From Herbiconiux gentiana (GTDB lineage: Bacteria > Actinomycetota > Actinomycetes > Actinomycetales > Microbacteriaceae), in NCBI RefSeq assembly GCF_024978135.1, contig NZ_JANTEZ010000002.1:372001-436000 (forward strand): a stretch of 64,000 nt of DNA, written 5' to 3'. Shown here in pieces: positions 44,661 to 53,200 of the stretch. The stretch's first letter is position 1, and every line of letters starts with the position of its first letter. The notes beneath the pieces are model-generated. The model saw only the letters and a list, made by a program, of their open reading frames with translations. It made no database searches and was not told the DNA's origin. The translations under genes were made by a program, and so were the position numbers.

Positions 44661-45677
44661 CTAGCGGGACGTCCAGGCGAGCAGCTGCTCGAGCGGCCAC
44701 GTCGTCACGATCCGCTCGGGCGGGATGCCCGCCGCCGCCGCGCGCTCGGCACCGAGGTCGATGAAGCCGAGGTGACCGGGCGCGTGCGCGTCGGAGTCGA
44801 TGCTGAACAGGCAGCCCGCCTCGAGCGCGAGCGCGATGAGCTCGTCGGGCGGGTCCTGCCGCTCGGGCCGCGAGTTGATCTCGACGGCGACGCGCGCCTC
44901 GGCGCAGGCCGCGAATACGGCGTCGGCGTCGAACTCCGACTGCGGCCGGGTTCCGCGGGAGCCCTGCACGAGACGGCCCGTGCAGTGGCCGAGCACGTCG
45001 GCGCGTCCGGAGCGGATCGCGGCGAGCATCCGCTCGGTCATCGGACCCTTCTCGTCGCGCAGCTTCGAGTGCACGCTGGCGACCACCACGTCGAGCCGGT
45101 CGAGCAGCTCCGGCTGCTGGTCGAGCTCCCCGTCGGCCAGGATGTCGACCTCGATGCCGGCGAGCAGCCGGAACGAGCCGTCGCCCTCGGCGTTGATGGA
45201 GGCGACCACGTCGAGCTCGGCCTCGAGCCGCTCGGCGGTGAGGCCGTGCGCGATCTTCAGGCTCGGCGAGTGGTCGGTGAGGGCGAGGTACTCGTGGCCG
45301 AGCGCCCGGGCGGCGGCCGCCATCGACGGGATGTCGGTCGTGCCGTCGGACCAGTCGCTGTGGGCGTGCAGGTCGCCGCGCAGCTGCTCGCGAAGCGCCT
45401 TGGCCGCCGGCCCGAGCTTCTCGCCGGTGCGGGCGCGCAGCGCGGCGAGGTAGTCGGGCACCCGGCCCTCGAGGGCCTGCAGCACGATCTCGAGCGAGCG
45501 GTCGCCGATGCCCTTGGTGCGGGCCAGGCGGCCGTCGGATGCCCGTGCCGCGAGCTCCTCGGGTGCGAACTCCCCCGCCACCGCCGCCGCCCGGCGGAAC
45601 GCCTTGACCTTGAAGCCCGGCGCGAGCTCCCGCTCGAGCAGGAACGCGGTCTCGGTGAGGGCGTCGACGGGGTCCAT
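44661..45677 (-). CDS. PHP-domain phosphoesterase with PolX-like N-terminal helical domain
   Basis: Protein of 338 aa. The N-terminal 95 residues form a helix-hairpin-helix domain as in family X polymerases (LARTKGIGDRSLEIVLQAL). The PHP domain follows with metal-binding motifs GDLHAHSDWSDG, LALTDHSPS, GIEVDIL, VVASVHSKL, DVLGHCTG and SIDSDAH. There is no polymerase core, so this matches the free-standing C-terminal half of PolX plus HhH. Likely 3'-phosphatase or exonuclease activity on DNA ends. ATG 45677 chosen; the frame continues through the divergent promoter. Confidence 0.88.
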   Translation of the reverse strand: MDPVDALTETAFLLERELAPGFKVKAFRRAAAVAGEFAPEELAARASDGRLARTKGIGDRSLEIVLQALEGRVPDYLAALRARTGEKLGPAAKALREQLRGDLHAHSDWSDGTTDIPSMAAAARALGHEYLALTDHSPSLKIAHGLTAERLEAELDVVASINAEGDGSFRLLAGIEVDILADGELDQQPELLDRLDVVVASVHSKLRDEKGPMTERMLAAIRSGRADVLGHCTGRLVQGSRGTRPQSEFDADAVFAACAEARVAVEINSRPERQDPPDELIALALEAGCLFSIDSDAHAPGHLGFIDLGAERAAAAGIPPERIVTTWPLEQLLAWTSR

Positions 45678-45789
45678 GCCCCCGACCCTAGCCCCGCGCC
45701 CGCGGGGGCACGAGGCGGGGCCGGGCAATCGACGCGCGGGGCGGCGACGAACCACCCGAGGGGAATACCCTTCGAGCAGGAGGTGGGGC

Positions 45790-46698
45790 ATGGCGGCTCC
45801 GAGCGAGTACCTGCGGGCGCGACGCGACCCGGAGTTCCGGGAGCGGGTGGCCCGGGGGTACCACGGTGCGCACGACGTGCTCGACGCGCTGTGGTGGCGC
45901 GAGCATCCGGGATCGCCCACCCCCGACGGGGTCGAGTCGCCCGCCGCGCGCCGCGCCGAACTGCAGCGGACCGCCTACGCCCCGGCGGCCAGGGGTGCCG
46001 CCGACGCCGTGCCGCGCGCCGATCGTGCGGCGGCCGAGCTCGCGCAGCTCGATGCGGCCCTCGACGAGGAGCGGCGCGCGATCGACGACGCCCTCGCCGC
46101 GGCCGACACACCTCGCGCCCTGCTGCCCGTCGCCGCTGCCGACGCGGAGGACCGCGCGGACGACGCCGCTCCGCCCGCCCGCCCGCAGCGGGGCCGCCGC
46201 CGTCTCGCCGCCGTCGCAGCCGCCGGGTTCGTGCTGGCACTCGTCGGCGGGGCGGCGGGTTTCACCCTCGCCGCCGTCTCGGGCGGCAGCCTCCCCGGGC
46301 TGGGCGCCGGCCGCGACGCGCCGTTCGCCGACCCCTCGGGCGCCCTGGCGATCTTCGACCGGCCTCCGCAGCCCGCCGACCGCCCGCCCCTGCTGTACGC
46401 CGTTCAGCTGCGCGAGGACACGCTGCGCACCCTGTCGATGGCCGGCACCCCGCTCTACGTGGCGCGGGACATCGACGACGACGTGTGCATCGTGCTGGTG
46501 CAGGACAACGGCACCTACACGGCGAATTGCGTGCCGCCCGACCGCTTCCCCGCGACGGGGCTGCTGATCCGCGGATCGATCGGCGTGGCCGGCCGCCCCT
46601 CCCAGGGCGACCAGCTGCCGCTGAGCTTCGTCGACGTCGAGGCCACCTGGCTGCCCGACGGCAGCACCGTCTGGGGCCAGAACCCCCAGACGCGCTAG
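45790..46698 (+). CDS. Single-pass membrane protein of unknown function
   Basis: Protein of 302 aa: a cytoplasmic N-terminus of about 140 residues rich in Ala, Asp and Arg with coiled-coil-like AELAQLDAALDEERRAIDD, one transmembrane helix at about 142-165, and an extracellular part of about 135 residues with two Cys (DDVCIVLVQ and ANCVPPD). AGGAGG precedes the ATG at 45790. Divergent from the PHP gene. No family recognised. The extracellular fold with YAVQLREDTLRTLSMAGTP looks ordered. Confidence 0.8.
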   Translation: MAAPSEYLRARRDPEFRERVARGYHGAHDVLDALWWREHPGSPTPDGVESPAARRAELQRTAYAPAARGAADAVPRADRAAAELAQLDAALDEERRAIDDALAAADTPRALLPVAAADAEDRADDAAPPARPQRGRRRLAAVAAAGFVLALVGGAAGFTLAAVSGGSLPGLGAGRDAPFADPSGALAIFDRPPQPADRPPLLYAVQLREDTLRTLSMAGTPLYVARDIDDDVCIVLVQDNGTYTANCVPPDRFPATGLLIRGSIGVAGRPSQGDQLPLSFVDVEATWLPDGSTVWGQNPQTR

Positions 46699-46730
46699 CG
46701 GCTCCTCGCCGGAGACGTAGGGTGGCGGGC

Positions 46731-46973
46731 ATGGACGACGAGGAGCGCCGGCGTCAGGCCGCCGAGCAGGAGGCCAGGGCCCTGCAGGCCCTCGAGTCGA
46801 TCCGGCACGGCGGTGATCTCGGCACGGAGACGCTCGCGCTCTCGAACGAGTTCACCGACCGGCACACCGCGCGCCTGAGGAGCTGGGTCGCGGCCCGATT
46901 CAGGGCCGCCCGCTTCAAGGCGGCCCGATTCAGGGCCGTCCGCTTCAGGGGAGGACGTGGCCCGCGGCCGTGA
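46731..46973 (+). CDS. Small protein with a cationic pentad-repeat tail
   Basis: A predicted 80 aa protein: an acidic/charged helical N-terminal part (MDDEERRRQAAEQEARAL) and a C-terminal AARFR-AARFK-AARFR-AVRFR repeat, encoded by two 30-base direct repeats. The tail would make a strongly cationic amphipathic helix that could lie on membranes or nucleic acid. It starts 33 bases after the membrane protein gene, and its last 29 bases overlap the stop of the convergent aldo/keto reductase. No family recognised and the ribosome site is weak. Confidence 0.55.
   Translation: MDDEERRRQAAEQEARALQALESIRHGGDLGTETLALSNEFTDRHTARLRSWVAARFRAARFKAARFRAVRFRGGRGPRP
46890..46949. repeat. 30 bp direct repeat, two copies
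   Basis: GCGGCCCGATTCAGGGCCGC plus ten further bases at 46890-46919 is repeated with two changes at 46920-46949. Each half contains the 15-base unit coding for AARFR or AARFK. Confidence 0.9.
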
Positions 46974-47874
46974 AGATGCGGTACCACTCCGGCCGCGTCA
47001 GCACGACGTCGGCGCCGGCGGCGGCCTCCGCGACCCGGCCCGGGTTCGTGGTGCCGAGCACGACCTGGATGCCCGCGGGGTGGCGGGTGATCCAGGCGGT
47101 CGCGATCGCCATCGGAGTGACACCGTAGCTCGCGGCCACTTCGTCGAGCACGTCGTTCAGCTCGGCGAAGTGCTCGCGGTCGCCGAGGAAGACGCCGTCG
47201 AAGAAGCCCTTCTGAAACGGCGACCAGGCCTGCAGCGTGATGTCGTTCAGCCGCGCGTGGTCGAGGAGGCCGAGACCGCGGTCGACCGACTGGTCGAGGC
47301 GCAGCATGTTCGCCGCGACGCCCTGGGCGATGATCGGCGCGTGGGTGATGCTCAGCTGCACCTGGTTCACGACGAGGGGCTGGCGCACGAAGCGGGCCAG
47401 GAGGTCGATCTGCCCCGGGGTGTGATTCGAGACCCCGAAGTGCCGCACCTTGCCCGCGCTCTCGAGGGCGTCGAACGCCGACGCCACCTCCTCGGGCTCG
47501 ACGAGCGCGTCGGGACGGTGCAGCAGCAGGAGGTCGAGGTGCTCCAGCCGGAGGGCCGCGAGCGACTCGTCGACCGTGGCGAGGATGTGCTCGGCCGAGA
47601 AGTCGAAGAAGCCGTCACGGATGCCGACCTTCGACTGGACCACGACCTGCTCGCGCTCGGCCGGGGTGAACGACACGGCGTCGCCGAAGCGGCGCTCGCT
47701 GCCGTGGCGCTCGCCGCCGTAGATGTCGGCGTGGTCGAACACCGTGATGCCGGCATCGCGGGCGGTTCCGACGAGGGTGCGGATCTCCTCGTCGGACAGC
47801 TCGGCGATCCGCATCAGGCCGAGCACGACGGCGGAGACGGACAGGTCGGTGCGGGCGAGGCGCTGGGTCTTCAC
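46945..47874 (-). CDS. Aldo/keto reductase (YdhF-like)
   Basis: NADPH-dependent oxidoreductase of 309 aa with a GTG start. Catalytic Asp and Tyr are in FDHADIYGG, Lys in VVQSKVGI and His in LLLHRPD. LQAWSPFQKGFF and the end VVLGTTNPGRVAEAA match YdhF-type AKRs. Its 3' end overlaps the small cationic-tail gene by 29 bases. Standing alone; divergent from the DUF4190-like gene with 108 bp between. Confidence 0.92.
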   Translation of the reverse strand: MKTQRLARTDLSVSAVVLGLMRIAELSDEEIRTLVGTARDAGITVFDHADIYGGERHGSERRFGDAVSFTPAEREQVVVQSKVGIRDGFFDFSAEHILATVDESLAALRLEHLDLLLLHRPDALVEPEEVASAFDALESAGKVRHFGVSNHTPGQIDLLARFVRQPLVVNQVQLSITHAPIIAQGVAANMLRLDQSVDRGLGLLDHARLNDITLQAWSPFQKGFFDGVFLGDREHFAELNDVLDEVAASYGVTPMAIATAWITRHPAGIQVVLGTTNPGRVAEAAAGADVVLTRPEWYRIFTAAGHVLP

Positions 47875-47982
47875 GGGCTCCAGCCTCCCGCATCCGCCAC
47901 GATTCAGCCAGCCGGTACTCCCGCCGAGGGCCGGTTGCCGGTACGTTCATGAGGAACCATTAACTCTGGAGGGAATCACACC

Positions 47983-48255
47983 ATGACCGCATCATCGCCC
48001 CAGCCCGCTCCGGCCGGAACCGACTACCCCGGCAAGACCCTCGGCATCGTCGGCCTGATCGTCGCCATCTTCTTCAACCTGATCGGGCTGATCATCTCGG
48101 CGATCGCGCTGAACCAGTCGAAGAAGGCCGGCTACAAGAACACCCCCGCGCTCGCGGGTGTGATCGTCGGCGCCGTGCTGTTCGTGATCGGCCTGATCAT
48201 CGGCATCCTGTCGGTCGTCGCCTCGGTGTCGATGATGGGCACCACCACCTACTGA
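47983..48255 (+). CDS. Small DUF4190-like membrane protein
   Basis: Protein of 90 aa with a Pro-rich cytoplasmic start and two transmembrane helices (TLGIVGLIVAIFFNLIGLII and AGVIVGAVLFVIGLIIGI). SAIALNQSKKAGYKNTPALAG between the helices is the usual DUF4190 connection. GGAGGG precedes the ATG at 47983. Function unknown for the family. A hairpin after the gene overlaps the 3' end of the convergent LysR gene. Confidence 0.85.
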   Translation: MTASSPQPAPAGTDYPGKTLGIVGLIVAIFFNLIGLIISAIALNQSKKAGYKNTPALAGVIVGAVLFVIGLIIGILSVVASVSMMGTTTY

Positions 48256-48292
48256 GCACCACCACCTCCTGAGCCTCACGCTCAGCAGCATC

Positions 48293-48328
48293 CGCTCCGC
48301 GTCCCCGTTCAGTCGGGGGCGCGGAGCG
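48293..48328. terminator. Bidirectional hairpin containing the LysR stop codon
   Basis: CGCTCCGCGTCCCC (48293-48306) pairs with GGGGGCGCGGAGCG (48315-48328), 14 bp with one mismatch, loop of eight. The LysR stop codon (48309-48311) lies in the loop and its last codons in one arm. TTT follows on the plus strand, so it resembles an intrinsic terminator for the DUF4190 gene. Confidence 0.75.
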
Positions 48329-49202
48329 TTTGCGTGTGCGGCGCGCGGAGCGCCTCGACCAGCGCGGCGAGCAGCGGCCGACGCGCGGCCCCGCGGCGCA
48401 CGGCGAGCGACACCACCCAGGGCGGAGGCGGGTCGCTGAGGGGCAGGCGCGCGCATCCGCTCGCCTCGATCACGTCGGGCACCACGGCGACGCCGAACCC
48501 CGCGGCCACCCACGGCGCCACGCTCGGCAGGTCGGGCAGCTCGGCCGCCAAGTGCCGGGTGAGCCCGCGATCGGCGAGCGCCCGGTCGAGCTGCAGACGG
48601 TTGCCGTAGCCCGGCAGCACGTCGACCCACTCCTCGCCGGCCAGCTCGGCGAGCGCCACCTCGGGCCGCGCCGCGAGCCGGTGCCCCTCGGGCACGAGCG
48701 CCACGAAGTCGAAGGCCGAGATGGGCCAGGCGTCGAGCGTCGGCGGTGCAGGCACCGCCAGGAACGCGAGGTCGAGCCGGCCGTGCGCCAGGTCGTCGGC
48801 CAGCCCGGTCGAGCCCACGGGCGACGAGACGAGCTGAATGTTGACGAGCGGATGCTCGCGCCGGAAGCGCCCGAGCACCCCGGGCAGGTCGAGCAGCTGC
48901 ATGCCGGTGAAGGTGCCGATGCGCACCCGCCCGCGCAACCCGCTGCCCGACTCGGAGGCTGCACGACGGAACTCGGCGGCGTCGTCGACGAGGTCGCGCG
49001 CGAGCGGCAGCAGCACCTCGCCCGCCGCGAGCAGCCGCACCGACTTGGTGGTGCGTTCGAACAGGGCGACACCGAGCTCGCCCTCGAGGCTGCGCAGGCC
49101 CGCCGAGACGGTCGACTGGGCCACGAAGAGCCGTTCCGCCGCGCGGGTGACGCTGAGCTCGTCGGCCACCGTCACGAAGTACTCCAGCAGCCGCGTCTCC
49201 AT
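48309..49202 (-). CDS. LysR-family transcriptional regulator
   Basis: Regulator of 297 aa with a winged helix (METRLLEYFVTVADELSVTRAAERLFVAQSTVSAGLRSLE) and an effector-binding domain (RGRVRIGTFTGMQLLDLPG, VPEGHRLAARPEVALAEL). ATG 49202 begins the conserved HTH; an in-frame ATG at 49241 is less likely. Divergent from an MFS exporter with 54 bp between, the standard arrangement in which LysR controls the transporter in response to its cargo. Confidence 0.93.
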   Translation of the reverse strand: METRLLEYFVTVADELSVTRAAERLFVAQSTVSAGLRSLEGELGVALFERTTKSVRLLAAGEVLLPLARDLVDDAAEFRRAASESGSGLRGRVRIGTFTGMQLLDLPGVLGRFRREHPLVNIQLVSSPVGSTGLADDLAHGRLDLAFLAVPAPPTLDAWPISAFDFVALVPEGHRLAARPEVALAELAGEEWVDVLPGYGNRLQLDRALADRGLTRHLAAELPDLPSVAPWVAAGFGVAVVPDVIEASGCARLPLSDPPPPWVVSLAVRRGAARRPLLAALVEALRAPHTQTLRAPD

Positions 49203-49256
49203 GCGGCGATCATAGACGTGATCGATGAGACTGTGCGGCATAATTCGTTGGACACG

Positions 49257-50594
49257 ATGACGACCGCGGAGCATTCTCGAAGCATGACCGCACTGCTCTC
49301 CGAGCCCCGCACCGCGTCCGTCCCCGTCGGCACCCCCGGCGGCGTCCCCGGCAGAGTCCCCGGCGGCTCCGCGCCGCGACCGCGTCTGCCGCACGCCGCC
49401 GGGTTCTGGGTGACGGCCGTCGCCTTCCTGGTGATGATGGCCTTCAACACGGTGCCGACCCCGCTGTACGCGCTGTATCAGCAGCGCGACGGCTTCCCGA
49501 CCGTAGTCGTCACGCTCATCTTCGCCGCGTACTCCACGGGTGTGATGCTGGCCCTCTACCTCGCCGGCCACCTGAGCGACCGGCTCGGCCGGCGCCGGGT
49601 CATCCTCACCGCGGCGGTGATCGAACTCGTCGCGGCCGTGCTGTTCGTGCTGTGGCCGGATGCGGTCGGCCTGGTCATCGCCCGCTTCGTCGCCGGCCTC
49701 GGCATCGGGGTGCTCACCGCCACCGCCACGGCCCACCTCGCCGACCTGCGGCGCATCGCGCGCCCGGGCGCGGGCATCGGCTTCGCCGCCACCATCGCGG
49801 GGGTCGCGAACATGGGCGGTCTGGCGCTCGGTCCGCTGATCGGCGGCGTGTTCGCCGAGTGGGTGCCGGCGCCGCTCGTGACGCCCTATCTCGTCTTCGC
49901 GGCGGCCCTGGTGGCGGTCGGCTTCGCCTACGCCTTCGTGCCCGAGACCGTGACACCGCCGACCGCTCCGGCGGCCTACCGACCCCAGCGCGTGCGCGTG
50001 CCGGCCGAGAGCCGGGGGGCCTACTGGGCGGCAGGGCTCGGCGGGTTCGCGGCTTTCGCGATCACCGGCCTGTTCGGCTCGGTGGCCCCGACCTTCCTGG
50101 CCCAGCTGCTGCACCAGACCGACCACCTGGTCGCCGGTGTGGTGTCGTTCTCGGTGTTCGGGGCGGCCGCCGTGGCGCAGATCGTCTTCGCGCGGCTCTC
50201 GACCCGTCGCCAGCTGGTGCTCGGTGTGGTGTCGATGGCCACCGGGCTCGTGGCGCTCGGCGCAGCGGCACTCGTGGCCCAGGCGGCGGGTGGCGCCGGC
50301 GCGCTGGTGGCGACGGTGCTCTTCGTCGGCGGCGGCGTGGTGGCCGGCGCCGGGGTCGGCCTGGTCTTCCGCGGCGCCCTGGCCACCGCCGGCTCGCTCG
50401 CCACGGGTGGCAACCGCAGCGAGATCACCTCGGGCATCTTCCTGCTGGCGTTCGCCGGGATGACCGTCCCGCCGCTCGCGGTCGGCGCCGCCCTGCTGGC
50501 GCTGCCGCTCGTGCTGGTGCTGCTCGGCTTCGTGGGGCTCGTGCTGGTGCTGATCCTCTGGGCCGGGCCCCGGATGATCCGCACCACCCGCTGA
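49257..50594 (+). CDS. Major facilitator superfamily transporter
   Basis: Membrane transporter of 445 aa with 12 predicted helices after a Pro/Gly-rich N-terminus of about 45 residues. The motif between helices 2 and 3 is GHLSDRLGRRRVIL; helix 4 carries RFVAGLGIGVLTATATA. Drug or metabolite efflux is likely. ATG 49257 is only 13 bases from a CATAAT box; ATG 49284 is an alternative that removes nine residues. Divergent from the LysR gene, presumed regulator. Confidence 0.9.
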   Translation: MTTAEHSRSMTALLSEPRTASVPVGTPGGVPGRVPGGSAPRPRLPHAAGFWVTAVAFLVMMAFNTVPTPLYALYQQRDGFPTVVVTLIFAAYSTGVMLALYLAGHLSDRLGRRRVILTAAVIELVAAVLFVLWPDAVGLVIARFVAGLGIGVLTATATAHLADLRRIARPGAGIGFAATIAGVANMGGLALGPLIGGVFAEWVPAPLVTPYLVFAAALVAVGFAYAFVPETVTPPTAPAAYRPQRVRVPAESRGAYWAAGLGGFAAFAITGLFGSVAPTFLAQLLHQTDHLVAGVVSFSVFGAAAVAQIVFARLSTRRQLVLGVVSMATGLVALGAAALVAQAAGGAGALVATVLFVGGGVVAGAGVGLVFRGALATAGSLATGGNRSEITSGIFLLAFAGMTVPPLAVGAALLALPLVLVLLGFVGLVLVLILWAGPRMIRTTR

Positions 50595-50600
50595 GGCGGG

Positions 50601-50666
50601 GCCGCGCCCGAGTCGCCCCGCCGCCGCGCGCGAGTCGCCCCGCAGCCGCGCCCGAGTCGCCCGAGG
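50601..50666. repeat. 22 bp tandem repeat, three copies
   Basis: GCCGCGCSCGAGTCGCCCCG-type units at 50601-50622, 50623-50644 and 50645-50666 with one or two changes each. Lies between the stop codons of the convergent MFS and TfoX-like genes. Confidence 0.85.
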
Positions 50667-50682
50667 CCGCCCCGGAAGCCGC

Positions 50683-51006
50683 CTAGGAGTCGCCGCCCAC
50701 CGCGGGCTCGCCCACGAACTGGTGGGCCTCCCCGGCCAGCTCGACCCAGTTCTGGGTGTCGGCGATCCCGACCCACCGTCCGCCGACACCCGCCGGCGCG
50801 GCCGACGGCGCCTCGGCACTGACGGCGACGTCGCGCCCCACCAGGTCGTCGGCGCGATGGGCGGGAAGTGCCACCACGAGCAGCTCGCCGTCGAGGGCGG
50901 CGAAGGCCGCCCCCTTCACCAGGAGGGTGGTGCCGTCCAGCGTCACGTCGTCGTCGGGGTCGGCGAGGAGGGCCCGGGTCACGTCGTCGAAGGCGGGGTT
51001 CGTCAT
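50683..51006 (-). CDS. Small protein, weakly TfoX N-terminal-domain-like
   Basis: Protein of 107 aa. The pattern VKGAAFAALDGELLVVALP followed by RADDLVGRD and GGRWVGI resembles the beta-strand pair and KLP..R..EL segment of TfoX/Sxy N-terminal or MmcQ-like proteins, but Lys residues normally conserved are missing. It might be a diverged member with another role. The ATG at 51006 fits this alignment. Convergent with the MFS gene; divergent from the MarR gene with 228 bp between, where only GC-rich sequence is seen. Confidence 0.65.
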   Translation of the reverse strand: MTNPAFDDVTRALLADPDDDVTLDGTTLLVKGAAFAALDGELLVVALPAHRADDLVGRDVAVSAEAPSAAPAGVGGRWVGIADTQNWVELAGEAHQFVGEPAVGGDS

Positions 51007-51234
51007 CGGAGCATCCGTTTCTCGCGGCCCGGCGAGCACCCGCTCTCGGGTGGGCCCGGCGACCGCATCGCCGCCATTGTGCCCCACTTCGCCGCCCGGC
51101 GCCTGCCGCGCGGGCGCCGGCCCGGGCTCGGAACGGATACCGCGACCCGCCGTGCCCGATCGACGACGAGAGCGTAGTGTGCTCAAGGTCGGGCCCACGG
51201 GCTTCGCCGCAGGAGAAGGGATCGTAACGCCGAG

Positions 51235-51705
51235 ATGCTGGACGATCGTGCCGAGCTGCCCGGTTCGGGCGAGGTGCTCGAGGCCCTCGAGGACTACCTG
51301 GCGTCCCGCAGCAGCCTGCGACGGCTGATCCGCGCCGAGACCGAGCTCTCCGACAGCGCCTGGAACGCCCTGCTCGAGCTGCGCGCCGAGGCCGAGCGCG
51401 GCGGATCCCTCACCCCCAAGGAGCTGGCCGCCCGCCTCGAGCTGCGCAGCGCCTCGATCACCGCCCTCGTCGACAAGCTGGTGCGCCTCGGCTACGTCGA
51501 TCGCACGGCGAGCAGCACCGACCGACGTGGGCTGTCGCTCGGCATCACGAGCTCGGGCGCCGAGTTCACCGGCCGGCACGACCGGGCGCACGACCCCGAG
51601 CTGGCGGTGGCGGCCCGGCTCGAACCGGCCGCGGCCGCGCTGGTCGTGCGCGTGCTCGACGACCTCGCCCTCGCGGCCGGCCGGTCGTTTCCCGTCACGG
51701 AATGA
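51235..51705 (+). CDS. MarR-family transcriptional regulator
   Basis: Winged-helix regulator of 156 aa: dimerisation helices at both ends, HTH at about 65-100 (LTPKELAARLELRSASITALVDKLVRLGYVDR) and a wing ASSTDRRGLSL. The ligand is unknown. The next gene starts 47 bases downstream, so it might be co-transcribed with the 137 aa protein and the aldo/keto reductase. Confidence 0.85.
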   Translation: MLDDRAELPGSGEVLEALEDYLASRSSLRRLIRAETELSDSAWNALLELRAEAERGGSLTPKELAARLELRSASITALVDKLVRLGYVDRTASSTDRRGLSLGITSSGAEFTGRHDRAHDPELAVAARLEPAAAALVVRVLDDLALAAGRSFPVTE

Positions 51706-51752
51706 CCCGGCATCGCTAGGCTGGGCTGATCGCTCATCAGGAGGAGTCCGAG

Positions 51753-52166
51753 GTGCCGTTCCGCAGCAAAGAGGTGCTCGAGTCGTGGCTGGCCGACTAC
51801 CGGTCGGAGTCGTCGGCCGGAGCCCGGGTCGCCGAATACGCCGACGTCGCCGTGCAGGACGGCAGTGACGGGTCGGACACCGGTCTCGTGATCATCGGGC
51901 TGCGCAACGCGACCACCGACGTCTACATGCAGCCGGTCGCGCTCGGCGACCCGCACTGGGAGGTCACCTTCGCCGCCCGCGATCGCGACCTCGCGCTGAG
52001 CACGGAAGACGTGGTCGCCCTCTCGCAGGAGCTGGCCGCCGCGGCGGAGCTCTGCGCCTATCTCGAGCGCCGCTCCCGCGAGCACCTCGAGGCCCACGGG
52101 GCCGGCGCGGCGGGCGGCGCGCCCGCCGACGAGGTCGCCGACGTGGTCGCCGACGCCGAGCGATGA
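51753..52166 (+). CDS. Hypothetical protein
   Basis: Protein of 137 aa with GTG start 51753 behind GGAGGAG. It is acidic and Ala-rich, with VLESWLADYRSE at the start and ATTDVYMQPVALGDPHWEVTFAARDRDLAL in the middle, and an Ala/Glu-rich disordered end. No family recognised. It ends inside the start of the following aldo/keto reductase gene (ATGA), suggesting coupled production. Confidence 0.75.
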   Translation: MPFRSKEVLESWLADYRSESSAGARVAEYADVAVQDGSDGSDTGLVIIGLRNATTDVYMQPVALGDPHWEVTFAARDRDLALSTEDVVALSQELAAAAELCAYLERRSREHLEAHGAGAAGGAPADEVADVVADAER

Positions 52167-53119
52167 CCGACCCGGCCGACGACCCGGGGCTGGCATCGCG
52201 GCTCGGCCTCGGCCTCGCCGCCCTCGGCCGCCCCGCCTACATCACCGCCGGGCGCGCCGACGACCTGGGCCCCGCCGCCGACCGCTCCGTCGAGGCCCTG
52301 CGCGACCGCGCCCACTCGCTGCTCGACGCGGCCTGGTTCCTCGGCATCCGCTACCTCGACGCCGCCCGCTCCTACGGCCGGGCCGAGGAGTTCCTCGGCT
52401 CCTGGCTCGCCGCGCATCCGGGCCGCCGCGACGAGCTCACCATCGGCTCGAAGTGGGGCTACGAGTACGTCGGCGGGTGGCGGGTCGACGCGCCCGTGCA
52501 CGAGCGCAAAGAGCACAGCCTCCGGATGCTCGACCGCCAGTGGCCCGAGACGCTCGACGCCCTCGGCACTGCTCCCGACGTGTACCTCGTGCACTCCGTC
52601 ACGCCCGACAGCCCCGCCCTCACCGACCGGGCGCTGCTCGACCGGCTGCGCGAACTCACGGGCGAGGGCGTGCGCGTCGGCTTCTCGACCAGCGGACCGG
52701 GTCAAGGCGAGGTGATCGAGCGCGCCCTCGCGCTCCCCGACTCGCCGTTCTCGGCGGTGCAGTCGACGTGGAACCTGCTCGAGCCCTCCGTCGCCCCGGC
52801 CCTCGAGGCCGCGAACGACGCCCGCTGGCTCGTGGTGGTGAAGGAGGTGCTCGCGAACGGCCGGCTCACCGCCGCCGAGGGCACCCCCGCGGCGCTCGCC
52901 CTGGCCGAGTCCGACGGACAGCCGCTCGAGGGTCTCGCGGTGGGGGCGGCGGTCGCGCATCCGTGGGCCGACGTCGTGCTGAGCGGAGCCGTGACGCGGG
53001 CGCAGCTGCGGGCCGGCACCCGGGCTCGCGTGCCCGCGCTCGACGCCACGCTGCTGGCGGGGATCGCCGAACCGGCGGAGGAGTACTGGGCGGCGCGCTC
53101 GGCGCGGACCTGGGCCTGA
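52163..53119 (+). CDS. Aldo/keto reductase
   Basis: Oxidoreductase of 318 aa coupled to the preceding gene by ATGA. Tetrad: Asp and Tyr in YLDAARSYG, Lys in IGSKWGYEY and His in YLVHSVT. It has an unusual insert around HERKEHSLRMLDRQWPETLD. The C-terminus TRARVPALDATLLAGIAEPAEEYW is more divergent than in the other two AKRs of the window. Substrate unknown. Confidence 0.9.
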   Translation: MTDPADDPGLASRLGLGLAALGRPAYITAGRADDLGPAADRSVEALRDRAHSLLDAAWFLGIRYLDAARSYGRAEEFLGSWLAAHPGRRDELTIGSKWGYEYVGGWRVDAPVHERKEHSLRMLDRQWPETLDALGTAPDVYLVHSVTPDSPALTDRALLDRLRELTGEGVRVGFSTSGPGQGEVIERALALPDSPFSAVQSTWNLLEPSVAPALEAANDARWLVVVKEVLANGRLTAAEGTPAALALAESDGQPLEGLAVGAAVAHPWADVVLSGAVTRAQLRAGTRARVPALDATLLAGIAEPAEEYWAARSARTWA

Positions 53120-53200
53120 CGGCGAGGCTGACGCCGAAGGCCGGCTCCGCTGAACGGAACCGGCCCTCGGGGTGCGCCCGTCGAGCGGGCGGCAGTGGGG

